This document shows, one piece after another, positions 24,901 through 39,900 of a stretch of 64,000 nucleotides of DNA. Below the pieces are notes generated by a model that saw only the letters and a list, made by a program, of their open reading frames with translations, did no database searches and was not told the origin of the DNA. The position numbers and the translations under genes are program-made. Source of the DNA: Sipunculus nudus (lineage: Eukaryota; Annelida; Sipuncula; Golfingiida; Sipunculidae); contig CM049307.1 of assembly GCA_026874595.1 (NCBI GenBank), forward strand, positions 5,911,579 through 5,975,578, given 5' to 3'. Numbering within the stretch: the stretch's first letter is position 1; each line of letters opens with the position of its first letter.

Positions 24901-27900
24901 TGCTTCTCAAAACGTCTCTGATGTGCTCTTGAGATGGACGATCAGAGTCCCAGACCAGTCCAACACTTACTAAAATGAGCAAAAACAAGTCTATAACCAT
25001 ATGCTCCATGATGTTATAAAGTAAGACATTTCTTTGAAAGATAGTTTCTCTGTCTGCTCATAGAGGGCAGCAGTAGTATGCTTTTTTCTCTCATGAACAG
25101 CTGAATAACACTTCTCTGAAACTTTATGTGAAAAACCATGGGTATTTTTTTATGGATTAAACTGGGGTCAATAAATGCAAACCTAATGATTAGAACATGG
25201 TAATTACAGTTTTGCCGTTCAAGGCACAGTAGGGCTTGCTCCTCCAATGAACATTTTATTCTTCATTAATCTCTGAAAATCTTTACTCTTCTTATAGATG
25301 AAACTTGGCTCAATACATCAAAGGATAAATGATATAAAACCTGGGTCAAGTATGTAATACAAAAGTTGATATGATGTACATCATGTATCACCATCAAAGG
25401 TTTGTTGTGTTGCTGAACATGTAGTAAACTCACCAACATCTGGTCTGTTCATTAAGTTTCTCCTTATCTTCACTTTCTCCCCACAGTCACTCTGAAAAAT
25501 AAAGTTCATGGATAAACCGTCTATATCCTATTTCTACCTCGCTTTAGATATCACCTGTATAATACATGGATAAACTGTCCATACATCTTTTTTTTTTACC
25601 ATGCATTAAATACCACCTGTAATATAAGCACCACCAAATGATACTGAAATGTTCAGTGATGTTTCCATGTGTAGTTTATGAATGATTTCACACAATAATT
25701 TAGTCAACTGAAATTTACTTCTGTTGAATATATTTGTTTACATCAAACTTTCACAATTATTATTTTCGTGAAACACAGAAATATGTTAGAATGGTTGAAC
25801 TATCACATTATAAAATCAGGACAATACAGTATAATAGGCATGTTTCCTTCATAAAACCTAAATAAGACAATTTGTTCACTGTACTGGATCACCAGGGATT
25901 CCAACCAGGACACTGGCACAGATCTTAATCATATCACTGAGGAGACTTTTTATCTTAATTTAATAACACCATTGTTGTGAATCACTGTTGTGTATCACAG
26001 CTGGTACTGTGTAGACTCACCGGACAAGGTCTGATGTCTCCGTCTGATACAGCCTCCTTCAGCAGCTGACTGAAATCCAGTGCTGGGTAGTATCTACCTC
26101 TGTCCCTCTCCTGGGTCTGCTGGTAGTGGTGACTGCAGTAAATACAAGGAAGATTAAAGTGTAATAGCTTCATATTTATACAGTAAAACATCTCCATGTC
26201 AAAACCAAAGGGATTACAGAAAATGTCAACTCATACGCCAGGTTAAACACAAATAGGTTTTATGTGGAATTAGTTTCACTTATATTACAAATACCAATTG
26301 CTAATGAGTTCTACACAACAAGTATAATCTCCTTTTTAAATTGAGCTGAACATAGACAGGTTTCACTGTATATTTGTAAGTGTAGTGAAACTTCTAGTTA
26401 TATGTCATGCATCTCTTCAATATGTATACCTTTCTATTACAGAATTTGGGGCATTCCTGTCATAATCAATTCTGAGGTTGAAAAAACTGTTACAGACAAC
26501 AAGGTAGATCCTCCAATGTAAAACAACTGGGAGGTTTCATCCCTCAAACTGAAGGAAAATCATTATTTTTAACTACCACACATTTAATTTCATTATTTTG
26601 TCATTATGGTATTTCATTTAATGCACATTTATAAACAGGTTGTTGGCTATCAGTTTGGTACTTACGATAGAGCACTTGTTGATACATAGTAAACCATCTG
26701 TGTAAAGGGGTGTGGCTCAGAGGTGGCACCGCAACGACATACCACCTGAAACAACACATAAACCAAGGGTTACACCTTGTGATATTGACTCATATACAAA
26801 AATACACTTATTCTCCAGATAATCTACAATATCTAAAGGTTGATGATCTATGTTTTCATCTGATGCTACACTTGTCACTTTTTTCAAGTGCGATTTTGTA
26901 AGTGGCACTGTCCACTAAAGTGATGAAGGTAATAATAACAACCCAATGATATATTAATATTATATTACACCTTCTGGTTTTTCATTTTGTAGGCATGGAC
27001 AGACTGAGAAAATCTAGATGTGCAGTGAGATATTAGAGCAAATTTATGAGGGTTATTAAATTTTTACATTTCGCTGTTTTTGGTACTGAGGGGACTGAAC
27101 CAAGGTTGCTTCACTCTGAAGTCTATCTTGTTAACCACCAGGGATCATTCTACTCTATTATCACTCTAATCATTCTACTCTATTATCACTCTTGTATATC
27201 AATGCCAAGTTTCTAGGTTTGTCAACTACAAACAGGAGCTAAATAAAGGAGTTGCAGCTTGACAATACCAGCTAACCTTGGCATGACAATGACCTGAACA
27301 AGTGACTGGGTCAAAGGAAAGTGGGTAAAGTCAGTAAGACAAAGACTCTGACAGAGGTACACATGCAGATGTTCTTCTGACCAGGTCACTGTGCACGTAG
27401 GTCAATACCCAGGTCTTTACAATCACCATTTGCCTTGCCAGCACTTATTGATAGGGACCTGCCAAAGTTGGATGCCAAACACAGAAACAATGGTGGACAA
27501 TCTGAGCATTTTGAATGGTCCACCATTAATTGATTACTAGGATGTATGCCCTCCATGATGTGTGCTTGGTAAAAGGTCAGGATGGAATGTTACACCATGA
27601 ATTAGATATGAGTGACACCGGCCAATAATGACATTCATTAAAGCTGAACTCTGACACCAAATAGGAAATACCTGGAGGGTTACCTAAGCATCATGAGTAC
27701 ATGGAAAATCTGAGACCCTCTTGTAAGAAATAGCTGAAACCTGATTATACCCCCCCTGAGCCAGATGGAGGTTATGTCCCTACTCATGTTTATCCCTTTG
27801 TTTGTCCTTAGGTATGTTAGTGGGATAATTTAAAGAAATTCTGAAAAGCAAGGCAGAAATCATCAAATTTTTTAGCTAATCCAGATCAAGTTACATAATT

Positions 27901-30900
27901 CTACAAAGTAACAATGGATCATACAAAGCACAATAAATGAGAGCACTCAGAATGATTTATCATACCTGCTAGCCAGTGCTAGGTGATATATGTTTATCCA
28001 TGCTTCAGATACGACAGTAAGCCATAAATCATCCTCTTGTGGTAGCACTTTGTTACCAAGTTATAAATCATAATCCATACTTTTTTGTTTACAGCAAGCA
28101 ACAAATTCTAATCTTTGAGCATTGTGTGAGCTGTAGAGTCCTCTTTGGTAAAGTCTAATTACTGGAATTTGCAGGTGCTTCAAGTACCAAATACTGGGTT
28201 CGATTTTTTCCTGTGGACCATCAATGAGCCAAGGATCTCCTTGATACACATTACCTGATAAATATTGCCCTTTGTATGTATTTGGCAAATACATATACTT
28301 TCTGAGCTTCATGTATGGGATATGAATATCTCGTATTACTGGACAAATGATATATGTGGCTCTTGCATGGATCTGATTTATATTTACATGCTATGGATCA
28401 AGCATAAACATGTCTTCTGCATGACCTAAAACGATGCTCTCGTCAAGTTTAATGCCATAAGCAAATATCAGTCTACATTGATACTTCTGAATGTGCCCTG
28501 ATTAAACAGGACGGCTGTTTGGGCATACTAAGGCAGCACAAGAGTGAACATTTAAAGTCACACAAACAACAGCAAACCCTGAATGTAACACCCATCTACA
28601 CCATGAGTATAAAATAATCATGTTCTGTTTAACCAATATTGCCATAGTCATCATTGTATGGCTGTCCTGAGCTACGAGAACAAACACCCCACATCAACAA
28701 GATAGTAGTCCAGTGTGTCTGGGCCTACGAGTGTTTACTGACCATTATATATTGTAACGCAAAGCAACGAATGCCCAGCCCCTCTTTTAATGCATGGAGG
28801 GCAAAGCCACAATGGTAACACACACACACTCCTGGAGGTGAAGCCCTATTTATGGATGGATAATAACCCTTGATATATCAGGCAGGACCACACAGAAGAA
28901 ATGCCCAGTTTTATACAAAGGTGTAATTGTTCTGATTGTGTGTGTAATAATGAGTCATTGTGAACCTGCACGGATCTAATATTGATCATGTAAAAGCAAC
29001 GTTCACCCCCACTCAGGTGTGACATCGAGATGACCCCTGGTCACCACTCTCAGCCAATCATCTGGAGGTATAACGATGCTTCATATACCTGTGTCAGGTA
29101 TATGGATCTATCTTTGTGTCTCCCAGCGTAATACTCAAGATTTCAACAAATCTATATCTATAGGTTAATTGTTTTGGCTTTGTCTAAAATTGTATTGTCT
29201 ACTTTTGAGTCATATACAAACAGAAAAACTATGTATATCAGATCTCAGGTAAATTATGATTCTCAAGTAACACTTATTATACTCTGATACTGGATACAGT
29301 GAGCTATTAACACATACTTGGGACTTGACTTTTATCTTTGAATATTATTAAGAAGGAACAGATGTCTGAAAGGAAGTTGTCTGGAATAAATAAATAAGGT
29401 CATCTCACAAGGTTATCTGTGAATGAACAGATAAAGTATGCTTTAGAAACATGTGTGCTAAACCATCCCATACATTTCTAGTTCCACATAAAGTAGGGGT
29501 TATTCAAATAACAGATGCTAAACAAAGTTTTGGATGCAGGACATAACCTAATTGGATTTAATGATAATATTTTAGAAAGCAAATTTTCCCTTATGAAATT
29601 AATGTTGAAAGATGCTTTATCAACTATTCAAACCAGCAAGTGAAGCCTGACTACTTCACTTCAGAGCCTTCAGTCATTATTTCAGTTTTTACCCGGCAGA
29701 AAATGAGAGTTTCCTCTCTGATGGTAACCTAATACTTTTAGGCAATTTAATCTGGTGAATAGCCTTAAGCATCCTTTATAAATATAACCTCAATCATAGA
29801 AGGTGATGACCTGATTCAGAAACTGGCACACAACCCAGCATGCAGGGGTGATAACATTGACAACCCCGGCCTAAAAAGTTCACAGAATCAGGTAAAAAGT
29901 GATGTTGTGATGTCTGCTGTATTACACTGAGGAATATTAAATCTCTCTGTAAACCAGGCAGGTCCACAAGACAGTATTAAAATTTACTTTCAGCAAAAAG
30001 AATACATGGTGAAGGGTTACAAATATTAAACATTAAAAATTATGAAATACAGTGTATATTTTAAAAATTAAATTTTTTTTAATTCTTTTACTTCTTTTCT
30101 TTTATTTTTAATGATATTTTCTAAATTTGATCAGAAATTAACAAGTCCACAAGCATGTTTATATTCTTTATGCTCTTTATTTTTTTTCTGCATAAAACAT
30201 TCCCCCCCCCCCCCCCAAAAAAAAAAAATGAATTTAACTTGTCTCAATCTGTCTGCACTAAGCAAAACAATGTGGTTCTAGAATATGTTCTTCAGCTAGA
30301 TATATGTAACAACAGATATGTAATGACAAAATGTTCCAGTGGAAAAAGTTGGCATTTAATCAAAACTATATCACAGGCACTGACACGATGGATATTTAAT
30401 TTAAACAAGCAAAGGTATTTACAAAACAGGCCTATTGTATTTTCACGTGAGAAAAATTGCAGTAACAAACAAATAAGCAAAAAGGGTTATTAACACTGTT
30501 AAATTAAACAGTTCACTGGAGCCCATCGTAAATGTGGCACCTATAATAATGCCATTTCACACTTAAAGTATCTTCTCCTGACTGTTAAAGGGAAACAATA
30601 TGAGGAAACAATGTAATAAGTATGTTGTTAAAAATGCTGTTAAACACAGCTTCACACTGTGTCTTTCCATGTTGTAATAATGTATGAACTATTGATTCTA
30701 GCTTACCTGCTCTACCACTGTCATGGCAAACTTCTGGTGGGGGATGCAGTGTTTGGCGTTACACATGTCCTCAGACTCCCCATGAGCGATGTGAAAGTGA
30801 ATCCTCATCAGGATGTTCTCCTGTCAACACAACCACAGAGTATACACAAATATAATGACACTCAGTAGAGCTTATACCTCCGCCAAGGCAAACCAATCCT

Positions 30901-33900
30901 ACTGGATACTGCCCCATACCTTGATCCACTAAAAATGTAAAACATTTAACAAGCATCTCTCATGTTCTCCTCTTACATAAAGTGTTGTGGGAATTGGTTA
31001 ATTGTTTTTTGTATGTTCATGCTAACAGACAGACAAACAAACGCAGGTGAAAACATAACCTACTTGGTACAGGTAATGAAATTAAGTAAATGGATGTCAT
31101 ATATGTACAACAGTGACAGCCCTGATGCTAACTTGTCACACATGGCACATTCTGTGTAAAGCAACTATTACTTTGTATCTTGTTTACTGTACAATTCCAA
31201 AGAAGAAGAAAAGGTGACATATGGACAATCTGGAGCTACCCCTTATGTTTTGATCTTTGCTGAATGCAGAGGTATAACTTAGATGGTTAAGAAGAAATGT
31301 TATAACGTTAATTAATAACCTGATATATTATATTTCAATAATCAATAAACTATGTAAGCTTGGTCTATTTTCATATATGATATAATAAAATATAAACTAT
31401 AATAAATACAGTCTAATTGCCTATCAATGCAAGTATAGAATACTTCTGCCTTGGCAATGAAGGGAGCATTATGTTTTCTTAGTGTGGTATCAGTTACATT
31501 GTTCCGAAAGGTTCAATGATAATAATTGTAAAAATAAGGCAAAATATATAATATAGTCAAACTGTTTTGTTTCAGAAAAAAAGAAAACAAATATGTGAGT
31601 CTTTTTTTCATTTCAATACATCCATTGGACCACTGAACACCTGGCTATATGTTTCCATGGAAATTTGTCAACAAAGAGTGACATGCATGTATGCTTTTCC
31701 TATCACCCCTTAACAGTCTTGTGATCAAAGGACAAACTGTACTAATCAGGTTTGCACACAATGTAATCCTCTCTCCAGCTGATTTACTGAGTATCAAGTC
31801 TGCTCTAATCAGGGGAGTAAGGTGTCATAGCGACACCAAGGTAAACCCACCATAGCCCATACTCATCCACCACCTCAGCTTAATGGCAGCACAATTTAAC
31901 CTGTGTGGCCAGAGTAACTGGACCACAAAGCTGGCAGCTCACCATCAGGTGTCGACAAACAAAGAATGACCACAGCTTACTTTTCACCTGTCTGTTTTAC
32001 CTGGCTTTTACCTATTTCATACCGATTAATCTGATACTTTTGGCATTATATATATATCTCCTATAGATTCTAAAAGAAATGTGATAGGCTTTTTATCACC
32101 ATTTCATAGAAGAATTTTCAACACTTTGTTTCATCTTTATGAAGAAATATTGTTAAAAAAGTCATGAATTATCTCTGAAACATGAATGGTCAGGTCCTGT
32201 ATTAAGTATGTGTTTCTGAATTTCCAATACTGAATTTTTGAGCAATACATGAAAAATAAAAATTGTATTTGGAAACGGCCTAATGAAAAAAGAACAAAGG
32301 TGTGTTCAGGGCTGCATTTCTTAATAGCACTACCTGTGAGCCAATCACCTCTGTGCAAGGAGATATTGATCTGAGAGAGAAATGAATGTAATTATTGATC
32401 CCTAGCCTGCACCTTGACAGCTGCTGCAAAAGCACAATCACCGCCATAAAAATTACTGACTGGTCCTGAATTCTCTGTTAATTCAAGAAAAATCTCTTCT
32501 ATGCAATTTGGATATCCCTAATTCTCAATTCAGGAGCAACATGGAATTGATAATAATTGCTTAATATTAAAATGGGATCAGAACTGATTACTTTCAATAT
32601 AACTTACAAACGGATACCAGTATATATAGACTTAAATAAAAGTCTCATCTGCAATGGAACAATGCAATTATTAACTGTAAATGGAATAACTTTTGTTGAA
32701 ATAACTTTTTTATTTAAATGTTAAATATATGAAAAGTTTCTTCTTAAATATGTAAAGCTATAACACAATGGTATGTGTTTAAACAAGTCAATCTGTCATC
32801 TGATACAGAAACATTATTACACAAAGAACAGTACTGGAGCAGACCTGGATAGGTTCAGTTTTTATAACTGAATTTTGCCAGCGGCATAATGCTCACAGCT
32901 GTTCTTTATCAAGTTAATCAACAAGTTGTGATGCAGATAATAAACAGAAAACAAAGGTTTTCCCAGGGACGGCATGATGCAGGGGACAGAACTAATCAGA
33001 ACAAGCCAAACTAATGGGACAGTAATGAACAAGGTTATAAAACATTTTAAGCTGCCAGGTATCACCATGAACATACTGTTGGCCTGTCAGGCTGTTGGCA
33101 AATGGAAACATGATCAAAGACAGGTCATGTCAATCAGAGCAATCAGGTACAAAACATATATATCTGCCACCAATTACACAATGTATATGCAATGTGTATG
33201 TGGTGCATTACATATGGTGATTTGACATTTAAAAAGGAATCATTAAAACAACCTGTGTACAGCCCTGGTGACTTAAAAAGAAATCATTCAGTGGTTCAAC
33301 ATAGAGCATTGATTATTTTAATTACTCATGCAGGCATAAAAAAGCATGTTTTGACATGTTACCCTTTGGTAAAATAATTAATTATCATAATAACATTTGA
33401 AAATATATATAATCAATCTAAACTGACTTTGAATTCCTAGCAAACTGATGTAAAGTATGATAATGATAGTTCATCAGTGCATAATGAGAAAACTGGACCA
33501 ACATCTAAGTTGAAATTACCGAGGGCATGAATAAAGAGAGAACTGGGCCAAATGTAAGTTGATATTCTTAGGGTATGTATGGTTAAGGGGAAGACAGGAG
33601 TCTACATGTATTAGTATTGGCACAGTGTAACCTCCCTCTCTTGCTGTCACTAGGACCACAGGGTATTTATGTGGTAGGTGAGGATAGTGGATAGTCAAAA
33701 TGCACTGTACCTAAAAGAGGTCCTCTGCTCAGGTCATCAAGGACATTAACATAATCTTTTGAATACAGTAAGAGCACTAAGTATCCTTACATGACATATC
33801 AATGCATTTGTGACAGTTTAACACTAAAACCTGTGAGCTGTCAAGATCGAAAATAACAGCAAAGAGAGACCTCACTTTTATAGCATCTCACTTTCAAAAC

Positions 33901-36900
33901 TTCCTTGCCCTGCTCTACCTTTTATTACTTCTCACTTGCATAAATCTTCTTCCATGGTTTCCTTTTATATCAAGAGAACATAAACTGCATAAAATTCCCC
34001 CTTATAGCATTGCCTGGAGCAAATATGATGTCTCATCTGCTGATTAAAATGTATACAAACTAACTTGGAAGCCTATTCAAATAACTACAAAAAAATGAGA
34101 CCATGAAAACTAAATTAACACAATTCAAGTGGTTAAAAGACCATGCATTTATGTTTGCCCAACATTAAATGAACTGTATGATACTTAAACAGTGATCTTA
34201 TCATCAAGTCAAGCCTACACAAACCAGATTAAAAAGTTACCATTTTTTTTAATGAAGTCAACATGCACTAACTGTACAATTTTGAATCACATAAAGACAT
34301 GCACTTTGCAGAGACAACATAATCCTTTAAGTGGTGTCACAAACCATCAGTGGATGGCCATCAAAGCTCAGATGTATCATAGTTCTAGTTCATGACACCA
34401 TGATTTCTATTTGTGCTCAGATTATGGTCGCCATTAGGATTATTAGTGTTACAGTTGATCAATTTCACATTTCATATCTCAGCTGAATGTCTTGCAGGGC
34501 TTGGATTTCCTGAGTGTTCCTCCATAAATCAATCTGACACAGACATGCTTTTACCTAGTGATAAGTCATTTCCCGATACATATCACCACATCTAACCAAT
34601 CAATACACGCAGCTCTACCACAGATTAAGTCACACACAGATCAATGGCTGCAAATACCATAGCAACAGCTAAACCTGCTCCAGGAAGACTCTAGAATTAT
34701 GTGGCCTCATGATTCAACTACTGTCTTTATATCCAATTTAATTTAAAATAATCCCCCCCCCCCCCACACACACACACACACTGTGTTTCTACTATCACTG
34801 TCTAACAGTTACTCAGTGTTTCTTACAATATTTGTTGATTTATGAACAATATCATTTAAATTGTTCTGTATAAAACACTGAATAAAATGAAATATTTGTC
34901 CTTTTATCCTGTGGCTAGATTCTTGAATAACTTTCCAAGAGTTCCAGGAATGCAATTAGGCTACTTTAGTTCACATATATTTCTTCCATACTGCAACATA
35001 ATAGCACTGCACCACATAAATCACTAGAAAATTTCAACCAGCTGAATATGACTGTCAACATAAATTTTCATACAAGATTATGTGATTAATAATTTATATG
35101 TATGCTGTGCAGGAGAAACAATATAAAATTTATGTACATTGGAGCCAGTACTAAGCACCCTAAGCATGCACAACTACATGTCCCTGTGTAAATATTCAAT
35201 GTTACATCATACCTCAGATATAATTGATAGGCTGGTGAACCAAAAATGACAGTGACCACAATGGACCAAAAGGCCTAGGTTATAAACATGCATGTTACCC
35301 TGACTAATAGAGGACAAAAATGTTTATTATGCTGTGTTCTGCTTGTTTAAAGCAACCAGTCTCAAAGCTTCAATTTTTCCATTATCACTAATATGTATAT
35401 TGCATGTACACACCAACACTTGTATTCACATTTCTAAGATAAGTCTATATTTACATATAGCACCTTTCACAGTATAACCATAGATATTCAGGTGATGTCT
35501 CGTTACAGGCTGTGAGATGCCAGGGGATGCTATTTTAGGACTGACAATATTCCACTTACGAAACACTCAGCTGCATCATCCATATGACCAAGCTGGAAGC
35601 GCTGCTGATCTACAAATGTTTTGGCCAGAGCTTTTCTTAAGGCATCTGGAGGAAGGGCTGTCTGATCACTGTACTGGAACTGTGTGAAAATCACCTGAAA
35701 AACAACATAAACAAGTGTCAGACTACCTAGAAATACCAGGAACGTTATAACAATAATTGCATTTCAAATTCACTGCATCAGTATCATAGCATTCTCATTT
35801 CACTACTGGTATATATAAATAATTTAAAATCCTATCCATATATCATTTAAAATCCTATTATCATCTATATCTATATACTTTAACTAACACTGATTCATCA
35901 TTTTAGTGTCACATCACCTGTTGTAAGTAGTAATGCAATGATAAGCCCAAGACTGTACACATAATTTGCTGTTTGTAGGATCAGCAAAATATTGTCTGTA
36001 TCCAAAATTTTAATTTCAGAAAGGAAGATAGGAAGGCCAAAAGAAAAACATGGAAGGAGGATCAAGGCACATTTAGCTTGGCCATGGAGGTACTGGGGTC
36101 AGTTATAACTGATTTGTACACCACTGTTCGACAAACTGTCATAGACCTTCATCAAATACATCCAGGTATACCTGATATCTTGTTAAATGAACAGCAGATC
36201 AAAAGTAAAGATCAGTCACATGGGAAGAGTAAATATTCTCAGCTAGATCTCTAGTGGATAGCTGGAACCTGAGCCTAGTGTATTATAAGTCAATCATGAT
36301 AATGAACTCTAACATAAGGTCAGTATAATTGCATGGACATGCTCCCCTTGAAACAGGAAACATATAGATGTCAAATTGACATCTGTCTGGATTTCAATCT
36401 TGCTTGTGAAATATATACACAATTTTCTGTGATATTTTTTACAAGCAAGAATCATGCAGCACAAAAAATTACAGAACATTTTTTTTTGCCTGTATATAAA
36501 CACTGCTTGGCTGGTCTGAAAATTTATATGGATGCAATTGGTCCTCACTACCATCTTTTCAAATCAGGGGAAAAAAATAAACAAACTACTATTTGTTTAG
36601 GACAATAAATAGATATATATAATGCCATTGTTTGGATGTTAGCAAGTACAAGCAAACATATACCATTTAATATGGGGTACTCCTCAGGACTTCTTCCCAT
36701 GAACACAAGTATTCTCTTTTCCATGCTAAAAACACTAACCCTGGATACTTAGAGTCAATATTTACCTGAGACAAAGGTTAGGTTGTCCTTCAGGTAAACT
36801 AGGTCAGGGGCCTTGTTCTTGTGGGCAGAAAAAAGGATGTCCCCATAGTGGATGAAGTTTATTTAACGGGAGAGGAAGAAGTAAATTTGCAGTGGGTTCC

Positions 36901-39900
36901 CCTTCAGTCTGTCAATGTGAGGTCACAGGGTGATATACAAGTGGTCCCTAACAGTACAACAAGAGCCTGGCTCATAAATGTGGCTCCAACCCTGTTCAAG
37001 CCATGACTGAATGGAGAGGATGGGGAGGTCAAAGGTTAGATACACAGTTGTGAGTAAATGGATCAGAATCTAATTTTAGTCCACCTGATCTCAATATACT
37101 AGGCCACGGAAAGACTGACATGTTAAAACATGATATAGTTATTATATTTACAATCATGATGGATGTCATGCTTTGAACAGCTATATTTTCTCCTATCAGT
37201 CACACTTGTAATTATAAATCAAGAAGTGTTGGGTTTTCCTCTAATTTTCAAGGGTTTCTTTGAAAAGGTAAACTGCATAATCATGGTTGAAAAGGTATCC
37301 TTTCATTTTTACAAAGTTCCCTTAGGTAAGTCATCCTTATAATTAAGATTGAATATGGGTTGGGGTTTCTCTAAGTTTCAGTATTAAGATGACAGCTTTA
37401 ATTTAATACCCAGTTTCTGATTTATCCATGCCTGTACAGAATCTTAAGATGACAGCAGTCTGATTTAATACCCAGTTTCTGATTTATCCATGCCTGAACA
37501 GAATCTGATAATTAAAATGGAGGGACACAACTTGCACCCTGCCCTTTGTTTAACTACACTGTTTGGAGAACATGACTGTGGTCAAGTCTTATTAGGGAAA
37601 AGGGTGGCCCTTTGACCATGGGGACCATGGGACTCGCCCCTGTTATTTCCTTGCGGGCAGCAGGGGTTTCCTTTTGTGTGATATATGGCACCGGTGTGAT
37701 TCCTTTGAAGTCATATACCATGTGTTTAATTAAGTTTTGGTCACACAGAATCTTGACACCTTACAATCAGATACACATGTACAGGTATAGGGGACTGCTG
37801 CTCTTATGACAACACCAGGTGTGAATGTGGATGTTTGTTAATCCTTTCCAAGACACAGAACAATGTATACTGTAAATCACACGCTGCTCTAGATACTGGA
37901 TAAAGGTATGAAATAAGAAGCATAATTCAACTCCTTTTGTTATATAACCAAATAAACTAGATTGAAACAATAAGAAAAACAAACAAAGGAAAAACACTAT
38001 TATCCCAGCCAAGTATTCCCCCAGCTGGTTTATGTAACAAGATCAAATCTGAATACAATGAAGACTGGCTGCCAGAAACAGCTGAATAACACCTCTAAAT
38101 AAATGTGAAAAATGTTTCAAGAGTTATGACTGCCTGGTGCACTCAACTAATTTTATACATAATCTGCCACACTGCTTTTATTTGAAACTCTAACCAATGA
38201 TCATTTGTCATTTTCAGGTTCAGAAATAAAATAATACCCAAGATACGTTCATGCAGCATGTTGAATATATAGTTATTTATGTAATAATCATGAAGATAAG
38301 AGGGCTTGGTATGATGGCTCATGATCACTGGAGAAATTCAATGAAAATCAGAAATAAAGGACATATTAGAAACATCAAAGCCACCATAGAGAAATGCAAT
38401 TTCTAACTGTGGTCTCGACATGTATTATTTACGCCAAATAAAGAAGAATTCATAAAGAGTGAATCTTTCAGACCATGACTTCCCACAAATTACACAGGCG
38501 GGGAGGCTGTAAGATGCCTTGAAAGAAATAGATGGTCTGGCTACAGTATCTGACACCAGTGTTTAGTGGTACTTGAAAAGTCTCCCAAATATCCATTTTA
38601 CATGGACCATTTGGCTGCAGCTGCTGAAACCAGAAAGGCCACAGACCCAAGGATACCAATTAACCACTCATGCTGTCCCTACGCAAGCAGGACTTACACT
38701 AAGCATATCTTGGTGCCCCACTGGGCAGCAGGATACTAACAAAGTATCATTTTCAATCTTGACCTGTCTACCCCAGGTTCAATGGTGTCATGGTGATGGG
38801 GCCATGCTGTTGCTAGGCAACCATCTTGTGGTCAGTTATCTGGTTGGATACTGACATGTGTGGCTGTTGTGTCTTACAGTCTGTTTCAATTAAGGACTGC
38901 AGGTGGAGGCAGCTGTCCTGGTGTGTCTTGGGGTGTGATTTTTAATCACTTGTTACCTACATGAAAGCTTCTAACATACTGTGTATAATCCTTGGCACAC
39001 TTGGTTCTGGCATATTTCCTGCCAAGCTGGTCTGATTCAGGGAATCAAGAGTGTTTAACCTACAGTTCAGAGACTTGTGGAATGGACTATGTTGCCATTT
39101 TGATTTAAACAGACAGTTATATATAAAACCAGTCTATTTTGCTAATTCCATGCCAAGCAGTTCTTTTTTAAATGATTAGTATTCACAAATGACTTGCCAG
39201 TTAACGTCATTTAGAGCATTCTTTAAATCTCTCAGTATTTTCTTATCCTTATTCCACACATGAAGGTATAACAACAATCTAAATATTTAATAATAAATTT
39301 AAACCATTTTATTCTCTATAATATTTTTTAACAATTATATCTTTTCAAATTAATTTGTGAAAGCCTACAGGAAATGCACGGACCACAGCTATCACAATTA
39401 TTTCAGTAGGTATGTACTGAGATAAAAATAATTCTAAGCCCCACTGACAAACTTCATACTAAACAAGATTTTCACAAGGTTTCTTTGAGCATAGCCTGCT
39501 ATGTGGATATAAAGGTTACAAAACTATGGTATAAAGAAACATTCCCAAGCAAAACATAGCCAGACCTATCTGCACCCAGTCTGACACCCAGCCAATATAG
39601 GGTTTTGTACATGTATTGGAGTTGCTGCCCCAGTTACTTTCAATCTCAGCTGATTAAGCTGTTATTCTCTCATACCTTGCAGGAGGTAAAGTAAACAGGT
39701 AGCCAGGTTTTATTTCCAGGTGGTACCTGGGGAATCCCTGAGGAAATGAGCTGTCAGTGTGGTTTGTTAGATGACTGATAGGAGCACCAACAAAAACAAT
39801 CAAGACTGTTCCCCCTGGTGAAGAAGATTACAGTATAGCATGATCAAAACTCATCTCCTGATTAAAGACTATGCAGCTCTTCTCTCCATTGTTATTTCCT

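Larger units (their letters stand above)
26746..30706 (-). other. Intron 4 (4.0 kb)
   Basis: Contains a tRNA-like SINE head (27082-27144), a 25 bp duplication beside it and a C15/A12 run at 30202-30228. No second gene seen. Confidence 0.65.

Noticed and set aside
28061-28312. 83-codon minus-strand open frame in intron 4
   Set aside because: Looks somewhat protein-like but matches no family I recognise, and splicing it in would not fit the phase-0 junction of exons 4 and 5.
36821-37006. 61-codon plus-strand open frame ([15 protein letters not shown])
   Set aside because: Short and isolated, with no promoter, exon partners or family match. A repeat fragment or chance.
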